Source: JAJYVT01 sp027339205
GTDB lineage: Bacteria; Actinomycetota; Acidimicrobiia; Acidimicrobiales; RAAP-2
Length of the DNA stretch: 64,000 nt
Assembly: GCA_027339205.1 (NCBI GenBank)
Contig: DAHWOV010000041.1
Span: forward strand, 28,919 to 92,918
Direction of reading: 5' to 3'
Numbering within the stretch: the first letter of the stretch is position 1; the number at the start of each line of letters is the position of its first letter. Positions 32,019 to 40,696 of this stretch are shown piece by piece. The notes under the pieces were generated by a model. The model was given only the letters and a program-made list of their open reading frames with translations. It had not been told where the DNA came from and made no database searches. A program made the translations under genes and the position numbers.

Positions 32019-33736
32019 GGGCGACGAGGGCGTTGATGGGGCGGCTCGCGGGGTTGCACCGCGGCTCGCGCTCGACGAGCGTCCAGCCAGGAGAAGCCAC
32101 CACGCGGCCGCCGGCGGAACCGCCGGGGGAACCGCCGGCGGAACGGCCCGTCCGCTACTGGGCGCTCCTCTTCCTCGTCTGTGTGGCGGCGACCTTCGCC
32201 AACTTCGCCGTCTGGTCGTGGGCGACCCCGCTCTTCGCGTCGCCCGACGAGCCCACCCAGGTCGCACGGGCGGCTGCGGTGGTCCGCGGGCAGTTCGTGG
32301 GTGCCACCGTCGGCACTGACCGCAACGCGATGACCACCGTGAGGATCCCCTATGTGCTCGCGGCCGGCGAGCCGATGGCCGAGTGCTTCCAATTCCGCGC
32401 GAGGGTTCCCGCCTCGTGCCAACCCCCGATGCCGACTTCGACGAAGCTGATCTCCATCCCCACTTACGTGGGCCGCTACCCTCCGCTCTACTACCTGATC
32501 GTCGGCCTCCCCTCCCGGGTCGCGGTGTCGGCGCGGGGCGTCTACTTCATGCGCCTCGCGAGCGCGCTGCTGAACGCAGTGCTCATCTCCTTGGCGCTCC
32601 TTTCCGTCGCGCGGTGGTCGCGCAACAAGTTGCTCTTCCTCGCACTGATGGCCGCGGCTACGCCGACGGCCTGGTTCCTCGGTGGCGTCGTGAACCCGAG
32701 CGGCCTGGAGATCTCCGCCGCCATCTGCCTGTGGACGTCAGGGGCGGTGCTGCTCTTCGAGCACGCGGACGCGCCCCCTCGCGGGCTGGTGGCGCTGGTC
32801 GCGGTGGCGTTCGCGGCACTGGTGCTGACGCGTCCCTTGTCGCCCCTTTGGTGCGCGATCGCCGTCGGCGTGCTCGCGTTGGCAGGGGGAACGCGCCGAG
32901 TGCGCGCTCTCGTGGCAGACCGCAGCGTGCAGTGGGCGATCGCCGCGCTCGCCGCGTGCAGCGCCTTCGCAGTCTGGTGGATCCTCGATGTCCACTCCCT
33001 GGATCTGGAGCCGTCCACCGCACCCGTCCCGCATCCCGAGGACTTCGCGCACGTCGTCCCGGCGATCCTGAGCCACGTCGGGTCGTGGACGCAAGAGATG
33101 ATCGGCGTGTTCGGATGGCTCGACACGCCCTCGCCGCTCGTGACCTACGTCGCCTGGGGAGTGGTCGTCGGCCTGCTCGTGGTCTTCGCGTGGGTCCGCG
33201 CACGCAATGGCGTACGAGAGGCGCGAGAGGCGCTGGCGGTGGCCCTCGCGGCCCTCGCGGTCGTCGTGGTGCCGACGGCGATCGTCTACCGCGAGGTTCA
33301 CCGGCTCGGCATCGTCTGGCAGGGGCGCGACATCCTTCCCGTCGCCGTGGGCGTCCCGGTCGTCGCAGCTGGAGTGATCGGCGCGCACGGGCTGCGCAAG
33401 CGGGCAAGCCGCCGGGTGGTCACCAGCTGCGTGGCGGCGTGCGCGCTGCTCGGCATCGCCGACCTCGCGGCCTTCTTCGAGGCTCTGCGCCGTTACGCCG
33501 TCGGGGTCGACGGCCCTCTCGACTTCCTCGCGGGCGCATGGCACCCTCCGCTCGGCAGCGCGGCCGCCCTCACGGCCGCTCTCGCGTCGGTGGCCACGCT
33601 GGCGTTGATCGTCTCATGGGGCGTGGTGCGACTGCCCTCACCGATCTCAGCCCCGCGACCAGATAGCCTGATTTCCGAGCGCGCCTCGAATGGGCAGCGC
33701 GTCGGGTCCGATGCTGAGTGCAGACCAGGGAGCTGA
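32015..33736 (+). CDS. DUF2142 polytopic membrane protein
   Basis: 573 aa with a Pro/Glu-rich N-terminus of about 45 residues, then around eleven TM helices. The first periplasmic loop carries TPLFASPDEPTQVARAAAVVRGQF, and further on come YPPLYYLIVGLP and VNPSGLEISAA, the diagnostic DUF2142 stretches. The acidic first loop resembles GT-C glycosyltransferases, so a role in polyprenol-linked sugar transfer is plausible but unproven. GTG 32015 overlaps the mazG stop; ATG 32036 is an alternative. It occupies the position of lpqU between mazG and eno in M. tuberculosis. Confidence 0.88.
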   Translation: MRATRALMGRLAGLHRGSRSTSVQPGEATTRPPAEPPGEPPAERPVRYWALLFLVCVAATFANFAVWSWATPLFASPDEPTQVARAAAVVRGQFVGATVGTDRNAMTTVRIPYVLAAGEPMAECFQFRARVPASCQPPMPTSTKLISIPTYVGRYPPLYYLIVGLPSRVAVSARGVYFMRLASALLNAVLISLALLSVARWSRNKLLFLALMAAATPTAWFLGGVVNPSGLEISAAICLWTSGAVLLFEHADAPPRGLVALVAVAFAALVLTRPLSPLWCAIAVGVLALAGGTRRVRALVADRSVQWAIAALAACSAFAVWWILDVHSLDLEPSTAPVPHPEDFAHVVPAILSHVGSWTQEMIGVFGWLDTPSPLVTYVAWGVVVGLLVVFAWVRARNGVREAREALAVALAALAVVVVPTAIVYREVHRLGIVWQGRDILPVAVGVPVVAAGVIGAHGLRKRASRRVVTSCVAACALLGIADLAAFFEALRRYAVGVDGPLDFLAGAWHPPLGSAAALTAALASVATLALIVSWGVVRLPSPISAPRPDSLISERASNGQRVGSDAECRPGS

Positions 33737-33739
33737 GCG

Positions 33740-35032
33740 ATGGGCACGATCGAGTACGTCACGGGCCGCCAGGTGCTCGACTCTCGCGGGAACCCGACGA
33801 TCGAGGTCGAAGTCGTCTTGGACAGCGGGGCGCACGGGCGCGCGATCGCGCCGTCAGGGGCGTCGACGGGCGCACACGAGGCGGTCGAGCTGCGAGACGG
33901 GGGAGACCCCTTCGGCGGCAAGGGCGTCCGCCGTGCCGTGGCGAACGTCCGGGGGGAGATCGCGGACGCGCTCGTCGGCATGGATGCGTTGGACCAGCGC
34001 GGTGTGGACATGGCGATGGTCGACCTCGACGCCACGCCAGACAAGAGCAGGCTCGGGGCGAACGCGCTGGTCGCGACGTCGATCGCGGTCGCCAAGGCGA
34101 CGGCCTCCGAGCTCGAGGTCCCGCTCTACCGGGCGATCGGGGGCGCAGGTGCCCACGTCCTGCCGTTGCCGATGCTCAACGTTGTCAACGGCGGCGTGCA
34201 TGCGCGCAACTCGATCGACTTTCAGGAGTACATGCTCCTGCCGGTCGGCGCGGCGTCGTTCGACGAGGCGCTGCGCTGGAGCGTCGAGACCTACCAGGCG
34301 CTCCGCCGGCTGCTCGCAGAGCGCGGGCTGTCGACGCTGGTCGGAGACGAAGGAGGGTTCGGGCCCAACCTCCCCACAAACGAGGAGCCGCTCAGGCTGC
34401 TCACCGAAGCGATCGAAGCTGCTGGTCGCGCGCCGGGCGACGAGATCGCGCTCGCGCTCGATCCCGCGGTGAGCGAGCTGTGGAAGGACGGCGCCTATGT
34501 GTTCGCAGGCGAAGGACGGCGGCTCTCGTCGAGCGAGCTCGTCGAGTACTGGGTGGACCTCGTGGACCGCCACCCGATCCTCTCCCTCGAGGACGGCATG
34601 GCGGAAGACGACTGGGACGGATGGGCCGCGCTGACCCAAGCGCTCGGCGAACGCGTCCAGCTCGTCGGTGACGACGTGTTCGTGACCAACACGAGCCTCA
34701 TCGAGCGAGGGATCGAATCGGGCGTGGCGAACGCGGTCTTGATCAAGCTCAACCAGATCGGCACGCTCACCGAGACCCTCGACGCAGTCGACCTCGCCAC
34801 GCGCGCGTCGTACCGTACGGTGATCTCCCACCGGTCGGGTGAGACGGAGGACACCACCATCGCCGACCTCGCGGTTGCGCTGAACACGGGACAGATCAAG
34901 ACGGGCGCGCCGTGCCGGACCGACCGGGTGGCGAAGTACAACCAGCTGCTTCGGATCGAAGAAGACCTCGGATCGTCGGCGTCGTTCCTCGGGCTGGGCG
35001 CGTTGCGCGGGCCGCGGCATGCCCAGAGCTGA
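33740..35032 (+). CDS. eno: Enolase
   Basis: Glycolytic 2-phosphoglycerate dehydratase, 430 aa, standard length. SGASTGAHEA (substrate loop), the acidic catalytic pair region, LSLEDGMAEDDWDG and VGDDVFVTN (Mg ligands), KLNQIGTLTET with the catalytic Lys, SHRSGETEDT and TGAPCRTDRVAKYNQLLRIEE are all there. Small departures from the common pattern: NGGVHARNSIDFQEYM where most have NGGaHAdNnvDiQEfM. It starts three bases after DUF2142 and overlaps the ftsB-like gene by 14 bases. Confidence 0.97.
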   Translation: MGTIEYVTGRQVLDSRGNPTIEVEVVLDSGAHGRAIAPSGASTGAHEAVELRDGGDPFGGKGVRRAVANVRGEIADALVGMDALDQRGVDMAMVDLDATPDKSRLGANALVATSIAVAKATASELEVPLYRAIGGAGAHVLPLPMLNVVNGGVHARNSIDFQEYMLLPVGAASFDEALRWSVETYQALRRLLAERGLSTLVGDEGGFGPNLPTNEEPLRLLTEAIEAAGRAPGDEIALALDPAVSELWKDGAYVFAGEGRRLSSSELVEYWVDLVDRHPILSLEDGMAEDDWDGWAALTQALGERVQLVGDDVFVTNTSLIERGIESGVANAVLIKLNQIGTLTETLDAVDLATRASYRTVISHRSGETEDTTIADLAVALNTGQIKTGAPCRTDRVAKYNQLLRIEEDLGSSASFLGLGALRGPRHAQS

Positions 35033-35633
35033 CGCAGGCAGGAAGAGGGGAGGGCCCGGCGCTGCGCGCCGGGGCGCCCGCACGGTGCCGCGCGGCTCGC
35101 CTCCCTCTGCGCGCGCAGCTGCCGGCGCCGCACACGCCCCATGGGCGCTCCAGCAGGTCTCGCGTGTCGAGCGGCGCCGCGCGGCGCGGATCAGACGGAA
35201 CCGCCTCGTGCTCGCGCTCGCGGCGGTCTGCTCGGTCGCGATCCTCTTGGCGTGGTTCCCGACTTCGAGCCTCCTCCACCAGCGTTCACAGCTCGCCGGC
35301 GCAGCCGTGCAGCTCGAGCAGCTGAACCGCGCGAACGCGGCGCTACGACAAAAAGAGGCGCAGCTACGCACACCGGGGACGATCGGGCGGATCGCCCAGC
35401 AGCAGTACGACCTGGTGGCGCCCGGTGAGGAGGCCTACCAAGTGCTTCCGCCGAGCGGCTCGGCACGCGCGGGCGGTCCCGCCGGGACGCTCGCGATGAC
35501 AGCGCCAGAAGGCCTCGGCTCGAGCCACGCCGAGCCAAATCACGCCAGCACAGCCGCCGGCTCGGGCGCTGCGGGCGTCACATCGGAGAGCTTCTTCGGG
35601 CGGATCGTCAAGACCCTTGAGTTCTGGCGATGA
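35019..35633 (+). CDS. Septum formation initiator (FtsB/DivIC) family protein
   Basis: 204 aa bitopic membrane protein of the divisome. A basic 60-residue cytoplasmic start, one TM helix (LVLALAAVCSVAILLAWF), a coiled coil (QRSQLAGAAVQLEQLNRANAALRQKEAQL) and the FtsB-like box RIAQQQYDLVAPGEEAYQVLPP, then a low-complexity tail of about 60 residues. It matches the Rv1024 position downstream of eno in mycobacteria, and would scaffold FtsQ/FtsL-type partners during septation. ATG 35019 lies inside the end of eno. Confidence 0.88.
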   Translation: MPRADAGRKRGGPGAARRGARTVPRGSPPSARAAAGAAHAPWALQQVSRVERRRAARIRRNRLVLALAAVCSVAILLAWFPTSSLLHQRSQLAGAAVQLEQLNRANAALRQKEAQLRTPGTIGRIAQQQYDLVAPGEEAYQVLPPSGSARAGGPAGTLAMTAPEGLGSSHAEPNHASTAAGSGAAGVTSESFFGRIVKTLEFWR

Positions 35634-36220
35634 CACCGGGTGCCGCCGGGGTCGGGGCCCGCTGTGAGCGCGCAGACCTCGAGCAGGTCGCAGCCCTGCT
35701 CGGCAGGGCTCCTGCGGGCGATCTGACCGTGGTCCTCCGCAGCTCTGACGGAGCGCCCGCGGTGATCGAGAACGCGCCGTTCCTGCGTGACGGGACGCCG
35801 ATGCCCACCCGGTTCTGGCTCGTCGATCCCGAGCTGCGCGCCTCGGTGTCAGCCCTCGAGTCGGCCGGGGGCGTGCGGGAAGCCGAGGCGGCCGTCGACG
35901 CCGGGGCGCTCGCGCGGGCGCACGCGCGGTATGGCGCGGCGCGTGACGCCAGCATCCCTGCGGGCCATGAGGGTCCCCGCCCCTCGGGAGGAGTCGGAGG
36001 AACCCGCAGCGGCGTGAAATGCTTGCACGCCCATCTCGCATGGTGGCTGGTCGGCGGTGACGACCCGGTGGGCGCCTGGGTGGCGGCGCGTCTGGGGATG
36101 CAGCCGGGAAAAAGGCTCGAACCTCAGCGAGAGAGCCGCCGCGCGCGCCGAGCGACGCGACGGGCAGCGGTCGTCGCCAGACGGAGGCCGGCCGTGAGCC
36201 GCCAGCTCCTCGACTCGTAG
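35630..36220 (+). CDS. DUF501 domain protein
   Basis: 196 aa. Diagnostic stretch: PTRFWLVDPELRASVSALESAGGVR, HARYGAARDASIPAGHEGPRPSGGVGGTRSGVKCLHAHLA, then GGDDPVGAWV. The Cys/His-containing GVKCLHAH segment is the best conserved part of the family, suggesting a metal or catalytic site; function unknown. It overlaps the ftsB-like stop as ATGA. Its last 32 residues (Arg-rich) run 97 bases into the 3' end of the convergent glycosyltransferase gene, an unusually long tail-to-tail overlap, so the C-terminus may be a recent extension. Confidence 0.9.
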   Translation: MTPGAAGVGARCERADLEQVAALLGRAPAGDLTVVLRSSDGAPAVIENAPFLRDGTPMPTRFWLVDPELRASVSALESAGGVREAEAAVDAGALARAHARYGAARDASIPAGHEGPRPSGGVGGTRSGVKCLHAHLAWWLVGGDDPVGAWVAARLGMQPGKRLEPQRESRRARRATRRAAVVARRRPAVSRQLLDS

Positions 36221-37974
36221 ATCTCCTGGAGGGAGGCGGACATCGCCTGGAGCTGCTGGGCGGTCGAGGCGACCTGCGCCTGTGCCGCCTCCAGCTCGGT
36301 CGAGAGGCGGCGGACATCGTGGTCGAGCCGTGCCGCGTGCTCCGCTGCGACGTCGCCGTCGATGAGGCGGGCCCGCAGCCGCGAGAACGCCCCGCGGTCG
36401 AGCAGCAGCGGCGTCGAGTCGTGCTTGTCGATGACCCGTCTGCGCGTGGCCTCCCAGAGCGCAGGCGCGTGCTGGCTCTTTGAATCCTCGCCCTGGTCCC
36501 ACCAGCGCAAGAGAGCCGTGATCGTCCCGACGCTCGCCACGCCGCACGCCGACGCGGCCGAAAGGAGATGGTCCCAGTCCTCGAGGACTGGGAGCGACTC
36601 GTCCCAGCGCAGGCCGAGGTCGACGACCAGCGACCGGGGAAAGGCGTAGCCGTTGTTGGGAGTCCGGTTGTCGAGGATGTGGTCGATGTGATCGAAGTCC
36701 AAGGAGAAGACGAGGCGCGGGCGGTCCACGACCTCGTAGCCCTCACGGCCCTCCCACGCCCCGTGCCGGGCTTCGACTCGCTGCGTGGCGACGGCGGTCC
36801 GCACGACATGGCCCGAGAATGGCGTGGCTGCGGCGCGGAAGGTCTCCACCCAATGGGCGAGCACGAGGTCGTCGTCGTCGAGCATCGCGACGTACCGGCC
36901 GAGGGCGCAGGCCGCCCCTTCGTTGAGCGGCCGGCACCGGCCGCCGCCGGCGACCTCGACGATGCGCACACGGCGCGAGAACGAGTCGTGGTACGACGAG
37001 ACGAGGCGTTGCACCGAGGCCGCGGCGGCGGCGTCCGCGTCGTGGAGCAGGACGAGCACCTCGAAATCGTCGCAGGTCTGCGCGGCGAGGCAGAGCAGCG
37101 CCTCTTGCAGCGTTGCCTCCCGCCGCCCCTGCGTGCGCACGAGCACCGAGAGGAACGGCTCGGGTGCCGCTGGGCCGGCGTCTTGCAGACGCCTGGCGCG
37201 CGCCGTGGGCTCCGCGGGGTCAGGCGGGCTCGTTTCCCCGGCGCGGCGGTCGGTCCAGCCCGAGGCGACGTAGGCGCGCACGAGCCGATCGACGTGGGCT
37301 CCGGGCGCTGCCGACTCGCGGAGCCCGCGAAGCAGCGCGCCGAGCGGAGTCGTCCGCTCGAGCGGTGCGGCATCCTCGGGGAAGTGCTGGTCGGACTCGT
37401 CGCTCGTGAGGTCCTCGGCGCCGGACTCCTGCCACCCGTGCGCCGCCATCGTCACCCTCAGCGAGCGGTCCGAGAAGTGGCGGACGTAGTCGGAGGCGAG
37501 CGTGCCCGTCGGGGTGACGTCCCAGCGCCCGATGAGGAGCTTCGCAGCGACGTCGAGGTGCGTCACGTTGGGGGATGCAAGGAGCAGCGGCACGTTCCCG
37601 AGCCGGGCGCACAGCGTCTGCAGCCCTGCGAGGTAGTCGTCGAGGCGCTCGACGCGGTTGAGCGCGTCGCCGATGCACACGGCGGCAACCAGCCTCCCGC
37701 CGAGTGCGTCCGCGAGGCGGCCGCCGATCGCGCGCGGATCGGACGGGTCGCCCCCGAGCACTTCGGTGCCCCCCCGCAAGGATGTGCTCAGCTCGAGGTC
37801 TTCGCGCACGGCGAGGTGTGCGAGCCCGAGCCGCGCGGCGACGCCGGCGGAGCTGCCGCCGTCGAGCGCGAGATCCACGAGGACCCCATCGGCGGCCGGT
37901 GCACGCGTGAAGAGCCTCGCGAGAGCGGAGAGGACTCTGTCGGTCCCAAAGGCCGCTGGCGCCGGAGAGGTCAC
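36124..37974 (-). CDS. Methyltransferase-like/GT2 glycosyltransferase fusion with C-terminal coiled coil
   Basis: 616 aa. Residues 1-200 look like a class I methyltransferase of the O-antigen type, with a worn SAM loop (VDLALDGGSS) and the LLLASPNVTHLDVAAKLLIG..DVTPTGTL segment. Residues about 260-520 are a GT2 domain: SVLVRTQGRR, LNEGAACALGRYVAMLDDDDLV (DxD-type acidic cluster) and SLPVLEDWDHLL. The end is a coiled coil with YESRSWRLTAGLR, a motif seen at the tail of glycan-chain enzymes. GTG 37974 is chosen because a 13-codon frame stops on it; GTG 37998 in frame is an alternative. Probably builds or caps a surface polysaccharide. Confidence 0.8.
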   Translation of the reverse strand: MTSPAPAAFGTDRVLSALARLFTRAPAADGVLVDLALDGGSSAGVAARLGLAHLAVREDLELSTSLRGGTEVLGGDPSDPRAIGGRLADALGGRLVAAVCIGDALNRVERLDDYLAGLQTLCARLGNVPLLLASPNVTHLDVAAKLLIGRWDVTPTGTLASDYVRHFSDRSLRVTMAAHGWQESGAEDLTSDESDQHFPEDAAPLERTTPLGALLRGLRESAAPGAHVDRLVRAYVASGWTDRRAGETSPPDPAEPTARARRLQDAGPAAPEPFLSVLVRTQGRREATLQEALLCLAAQTCDDFEVLVLLHDADAAAAASVQRLVSSYHDSFSRRVRIVEVAGGGRCRPLNEGAACALGRYVAMLDDDDLVLAHWVETFRAAATPFSGHVVRTAVATQRVEARHGAWEGREGYEVVDRPRLVFSLDFDHIDHILDNRTPNNGYAFPRSLVVDLGLRWDESLPVLEDWDHLLSAASACGVASVGTITALLRWWDQGEDSKSQHAPALWEATRRRVIDKHDSTPLLLDRGAFSRLRARLIDGDVAAEHAARLDHDVRRLSTELEAAQAQVASTAQQLQAMSASLQEIYESRSWRLTAGLRLATTAARRVARRARRLSR

Positions 37975-38012
37975 CGGCCGCTGGCCGCGGGCAAGCACGC
38001 TCGGGCGGCCAC
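37971..38012 (-). CDS. Candidate 13-aa leader ORF coupled to the GT2 fusion gene
   Basis: On the reverse strand, TACGAT (38020-38025) is followed after seven bases by GTG 38012, which opens MAARACLPAASGR and stops at TGA 37971-37973. That stop overlaps the GTG of the glycosyltransferase (GTGA). The arrangement suggests a leaderless micro-ORF passing ribosomes to the gene. Confidence 0.4.
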   Translation of the reverse strand: MAARACLPAASGR

Positions 38013-38019
38013 GGGAGCC

Positions 38020-38025
38020 ATCGTA
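38020..38025 (-). promoter_or_regulatory. Candidate -10 hexamer (TACGAT) before the leader ORF at 38012
   Basis: Identical to the hexamer before punA, with the same seven-base spacing to a GTG. Confidence 0.4.
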
Positions 38026-38047
38026 GGGGAGCGCCCCCGCTGCACGC

Positions 38048-40696
38048 TCATGGTCTGCGGATCCGACCCCCGAGCCGGCCGAGGGCGACGAGCGCGCTCT
38101 GGAGCAGCCCTCGCCGTCGCACCGAAGCTGCTCCCCGGCGCGCGAGCGCGCCGAGCTTCGCGGCCAGCGGCTCGGCCGCGGACGCGGACGCGGACGCGGG
38201 CGCGGGCGCGGGCGGCGACGAGTCGTCCGGCTCGCAACCGCCGTAGGGCTCGAGCGCGACCGGCTCGTACGGCTCGTCGAGCAGCACCGGTCGCCAGGTG
38301 GACTCGTACGAGGTGCGTCGCTCGACCGAACCGAGGATCTCGAGGTAGCGCCTTGCCTGGGTCCACGGGCCGAACCTGAGCAGTGCGTCGCGCCGAGCGC
38401 GCGCGCCGAGACGGTGACGGAGGGCGTCGTCGCCGAGAAGCGTCGCGACCGCGTCCGCCCACTCCTCGGCGCAGGCGGCGAGCATCCCGTTCACCCCGTG
38501 CTCGACGACCTCTTCGAACGCCTGCGTCGGCGACGCGATGGTGGGCGTGGCGCTGAGCGCGGCTTCGAGCCACTTGATCGCGCTCTTCGCGTCGTTGAAC
38601 CGGCTGTTCGGCGCGAGCGGGGCCAAGTTCACGTCGAGCGCAGCCAGCAGGGCGGGCAGCGACGTCCACGGCTGGAACGGGACGATCCGAAGACGCTCCC
38701 CGAGACTGCGGGCTGGGTCGCCCGGCGTCAGCTTCCCGACGAGCCACAGCTCGGCGTCGGGGACCTTGGCGACTGCGCTCACGACGGCTTGCTCGATCAT
38801 CGCCCAGTCGTGGTCGTGGGTGTCGGTGCCGCTCAGGTACCCCACCCGCAGGGCGCCAGGGGCTGCTCCCTTGCGGAGCGCTCGGTCGGCGAGCCTGCTC
38901 ATCACGACACCCGCGCCGTTGGGGAACCGGAAGGACGGGAGGCCGGTGACCTCGAAAGCGTGGTCGCACAGGCGCTGGGTGCTTCCCACGAACGCATCGC
39001 ACATCTCCATGGTCGTGCGGTACCGGTGCACCCCCTGCAACCACAGCGAACGCTCGTCTCCGGTGAGGATCTCGAGCGCGGGGATCTCGGGCTCGAGGGC
39101 AGGATCGAAGATGAGGTCGTCGACGTCGAAGACGACCGGGGTCCTCCGGCGGTGGAGATCGTCGACGAGCTCGCGGACCTGGTGCGTTGCAGGCACGCGA
39201 TAGAGGACGACCACGTCCGCGCGTGCGGCGAGCTCGACGACGTCGGGATGGCGGTAGTGACGGACGTCCGCATGGACGCCGAGGAGACCGAGCGCCTCGG
39301 CAGGAAGGTGGGCCCGGTACCTGAGGGGCGCCCCGTCGATGCCGACTGCGAAGAGCACGCGCCGGACTCGTCCACTGTCTTCCCGCTGGTGGGCAACGGG
39401 GTGCGCAAGGCTCTCCGCGTACAGCTGCTCGAGGCGGTCGCAGTGCGCCGTGACCGGCGTGAGCTCGACGCCGCGTGCCGCGCGTGCGAGCTTGTGGAGC
39501 ACGGTGCGGTCCCCGGCCAGCTCCGCCATCGCCGAGGCGAGCGCTTCGGGGTCGTCCTGGGGGACGACGAGGCCGTTCACCCGGTCGGTCACGACCTCCT
39601 CGGGCCCGAGGCAGGCAGTGGTCACCACCGGCACGCCCCTCGCGAGGGCCTCCCTGGTGAGGATCGAGTACGTCTCCTGCATGACCGAGGCCACGACCAG
39701 GGCGTCGGCGTCCGAGAGCACGTCGCCCAGCGCGCCGGGAGCGAACGCCGGGTGGGCGCGGACGTTGCGCGCCGCATCGCCGAGCTCGTCGCCGGCACTC
39801 GAGAGCGACACGTCGTCGACGCCGTAGAGGTCCGCCGACCACCCTGGCACCCCGGCGAGCAAACCGAGTGCCTTTCGGAGCACCGGCAGCCCCTTCATGG
39901 GATCTTGTCCTCCCGCGAAGACGAACCTGACGTCGCGCGCGGCGGCCGTCCGGCGTGCCGAGAGCGTCTCGAAGGCGTCGGCGCGGGCTGGCGAGGCGCC
40001 CTCCCCACCGGTCTCCGAGGGTGAGGGAGGAGCCTGGGGCGGCCGAGGTCCCTCCACAATGTCGACGGGGTTGTCGAGGACGACCAGCTGCTCGGGCGGG
40101 AGCCCGTTCGCCAAGAAGACCCTCGCTGCGATCGGCGAGACGGCGATCACCCGGGCCGCGCGCCGCAGGGCACGCGTCGTGAACGTCGTGCGCTCGTCGA
40201 GCCACGGCCGGTCGACCGAGCACGGGCACACACCTGCGACGACAACGGGGCAGCAGGGGTGGTAGTCGCGGTCGCAGAGGAACTGCCTGGCGCACCACCA
40301 CCAGAAGTCGTGCGCGGTGACGACGAAGGGCGTTCCTCGGCGCGCCGCCTCGAGCAGCAGACCGGCACCCAAGCCCTGCATGGAGTGGAAGTGCACGACC
40401 TCCGGCTCGAACTCGCGCAGCACGGCGGCGAACTCCGCGGCTGCACCGGGGTTGTCGAAGTTGCGCCGGCTGGTCCAGTCGATGGCGTCGTCGACCGGGA
40501 ACCACCGAACGGGGACCGGACCCTCTTCTCCATGGCCGAACGCCTCACCCGCTGCGCGTGTGGAGCCGAGCCACCCCGCGAAGACCTTCACGTCGTGGCC
40601 GCGGCGTGCGAGCTCGAGAGCGCTTCGGAAGGGGACGAGCGTGCCACCGCTCACGAAATTGGGAGGGAAGTGGGCCGAGACGACGAGGATCCTCAC
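38048..40696 (-). CDS. Tandem two-domain GT4-type glycosyltransferase
   Basis: 882 aa, two GT-B glycosyltransferases in one chain. Domain 1 (1 to about 420) begins RILVVSAHFPPNFVSGGT, has VVHFHSMQGLGAGLLLEA, a Cys-rich HDFWWWCARQFLCDRDYHPC and the nucleotide-sugar site FAGGQDPMKG..SVMQETYSILTREALARGVPVVTT. Domain 2 (about 440 to 800) has VLFAVGIDGAPLRYRAHLPAEAL, FDVDDLIFDP, GYLSGTDTHDHDWAM and LAPNSRFNDAKSAIKWLEAA. Then follow a Ser/Ala linker and a basic end. GTG 40696 overlaps the stop of the next upstream gene. Such fusions occur in rhamnan or O-chain clusters; two sequential sugar additions are likely. Confidence 0.85.
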   Translation of the reverse strand: MRILVVSAHFPPNFVSGGTLVPFRSALELARRGHDVKVFAGWLGSTRAAGEAFGHGEEGPVPVRWFPVDDAIDWTSRRNFDNPGAAAEFAAVLREFEPEVVHFHSMQGLGAGLLLEAARRGTPFVVTAHDFWWWCARQFLCDRDYHPCCPVVVAGVCPCSVDRPWLDERTTFTTRALRRAARVIAVSPIAARVFLANGLPPEQLVVLDNPVDIVEGPRPPQAPPSPSETGGEGASPARADAFETLSARRTAAARDVRFVFAGGQDPMKGLPVLRKALGLLAGVPGWSADLYGVDDVSLSSAGDELGDAARNVRAHPAFAPGALGDVLSDADALVVASVMQETYSILTREALARGVPVVTTACLGPEEVVTDRVNGLVVPQDDPEALASAMAELAGDRTVLHKLARAARGVELTPVTAHCDRLEQLYAESLAHPVAHQREDSGRVRRVLFAVGIDGAPLRYRAHLPAEALGLLGVHADVRHYRHPDVVELAARADVVVLYRVPATHQVRELVDDLHRRRTPVVFDVDDLIFDPALEPEIPALEILTGDERSLWLQGVHRYRTTMEMCDAFVGSTQRLCDHAFEVTGLPSFRFPNGAGVVMSRLADRALRKGAAPGALRVGYLSGTDTHDHDWAMIEQAVVSAVAKVPDAELWLVGKLTPGDPARSLGERLRIVPFQPWTSLPALLAALDVNLAPLAPNSRFNDAKSAIKWLEAALSATPTIASPTQAFEEVVEHGVNGMLAACAEEWADAVATLLGDDALRHRLGARARRDALLRFGPWTQARRYLEILGSVERRTSYESTWRPVLLDEPYEPVALEPYGGCEPDDSSPPAPAPASASASAAEPLAAKLGALARRGAASVRRRGLLQSALVALGRLGGRIRRP

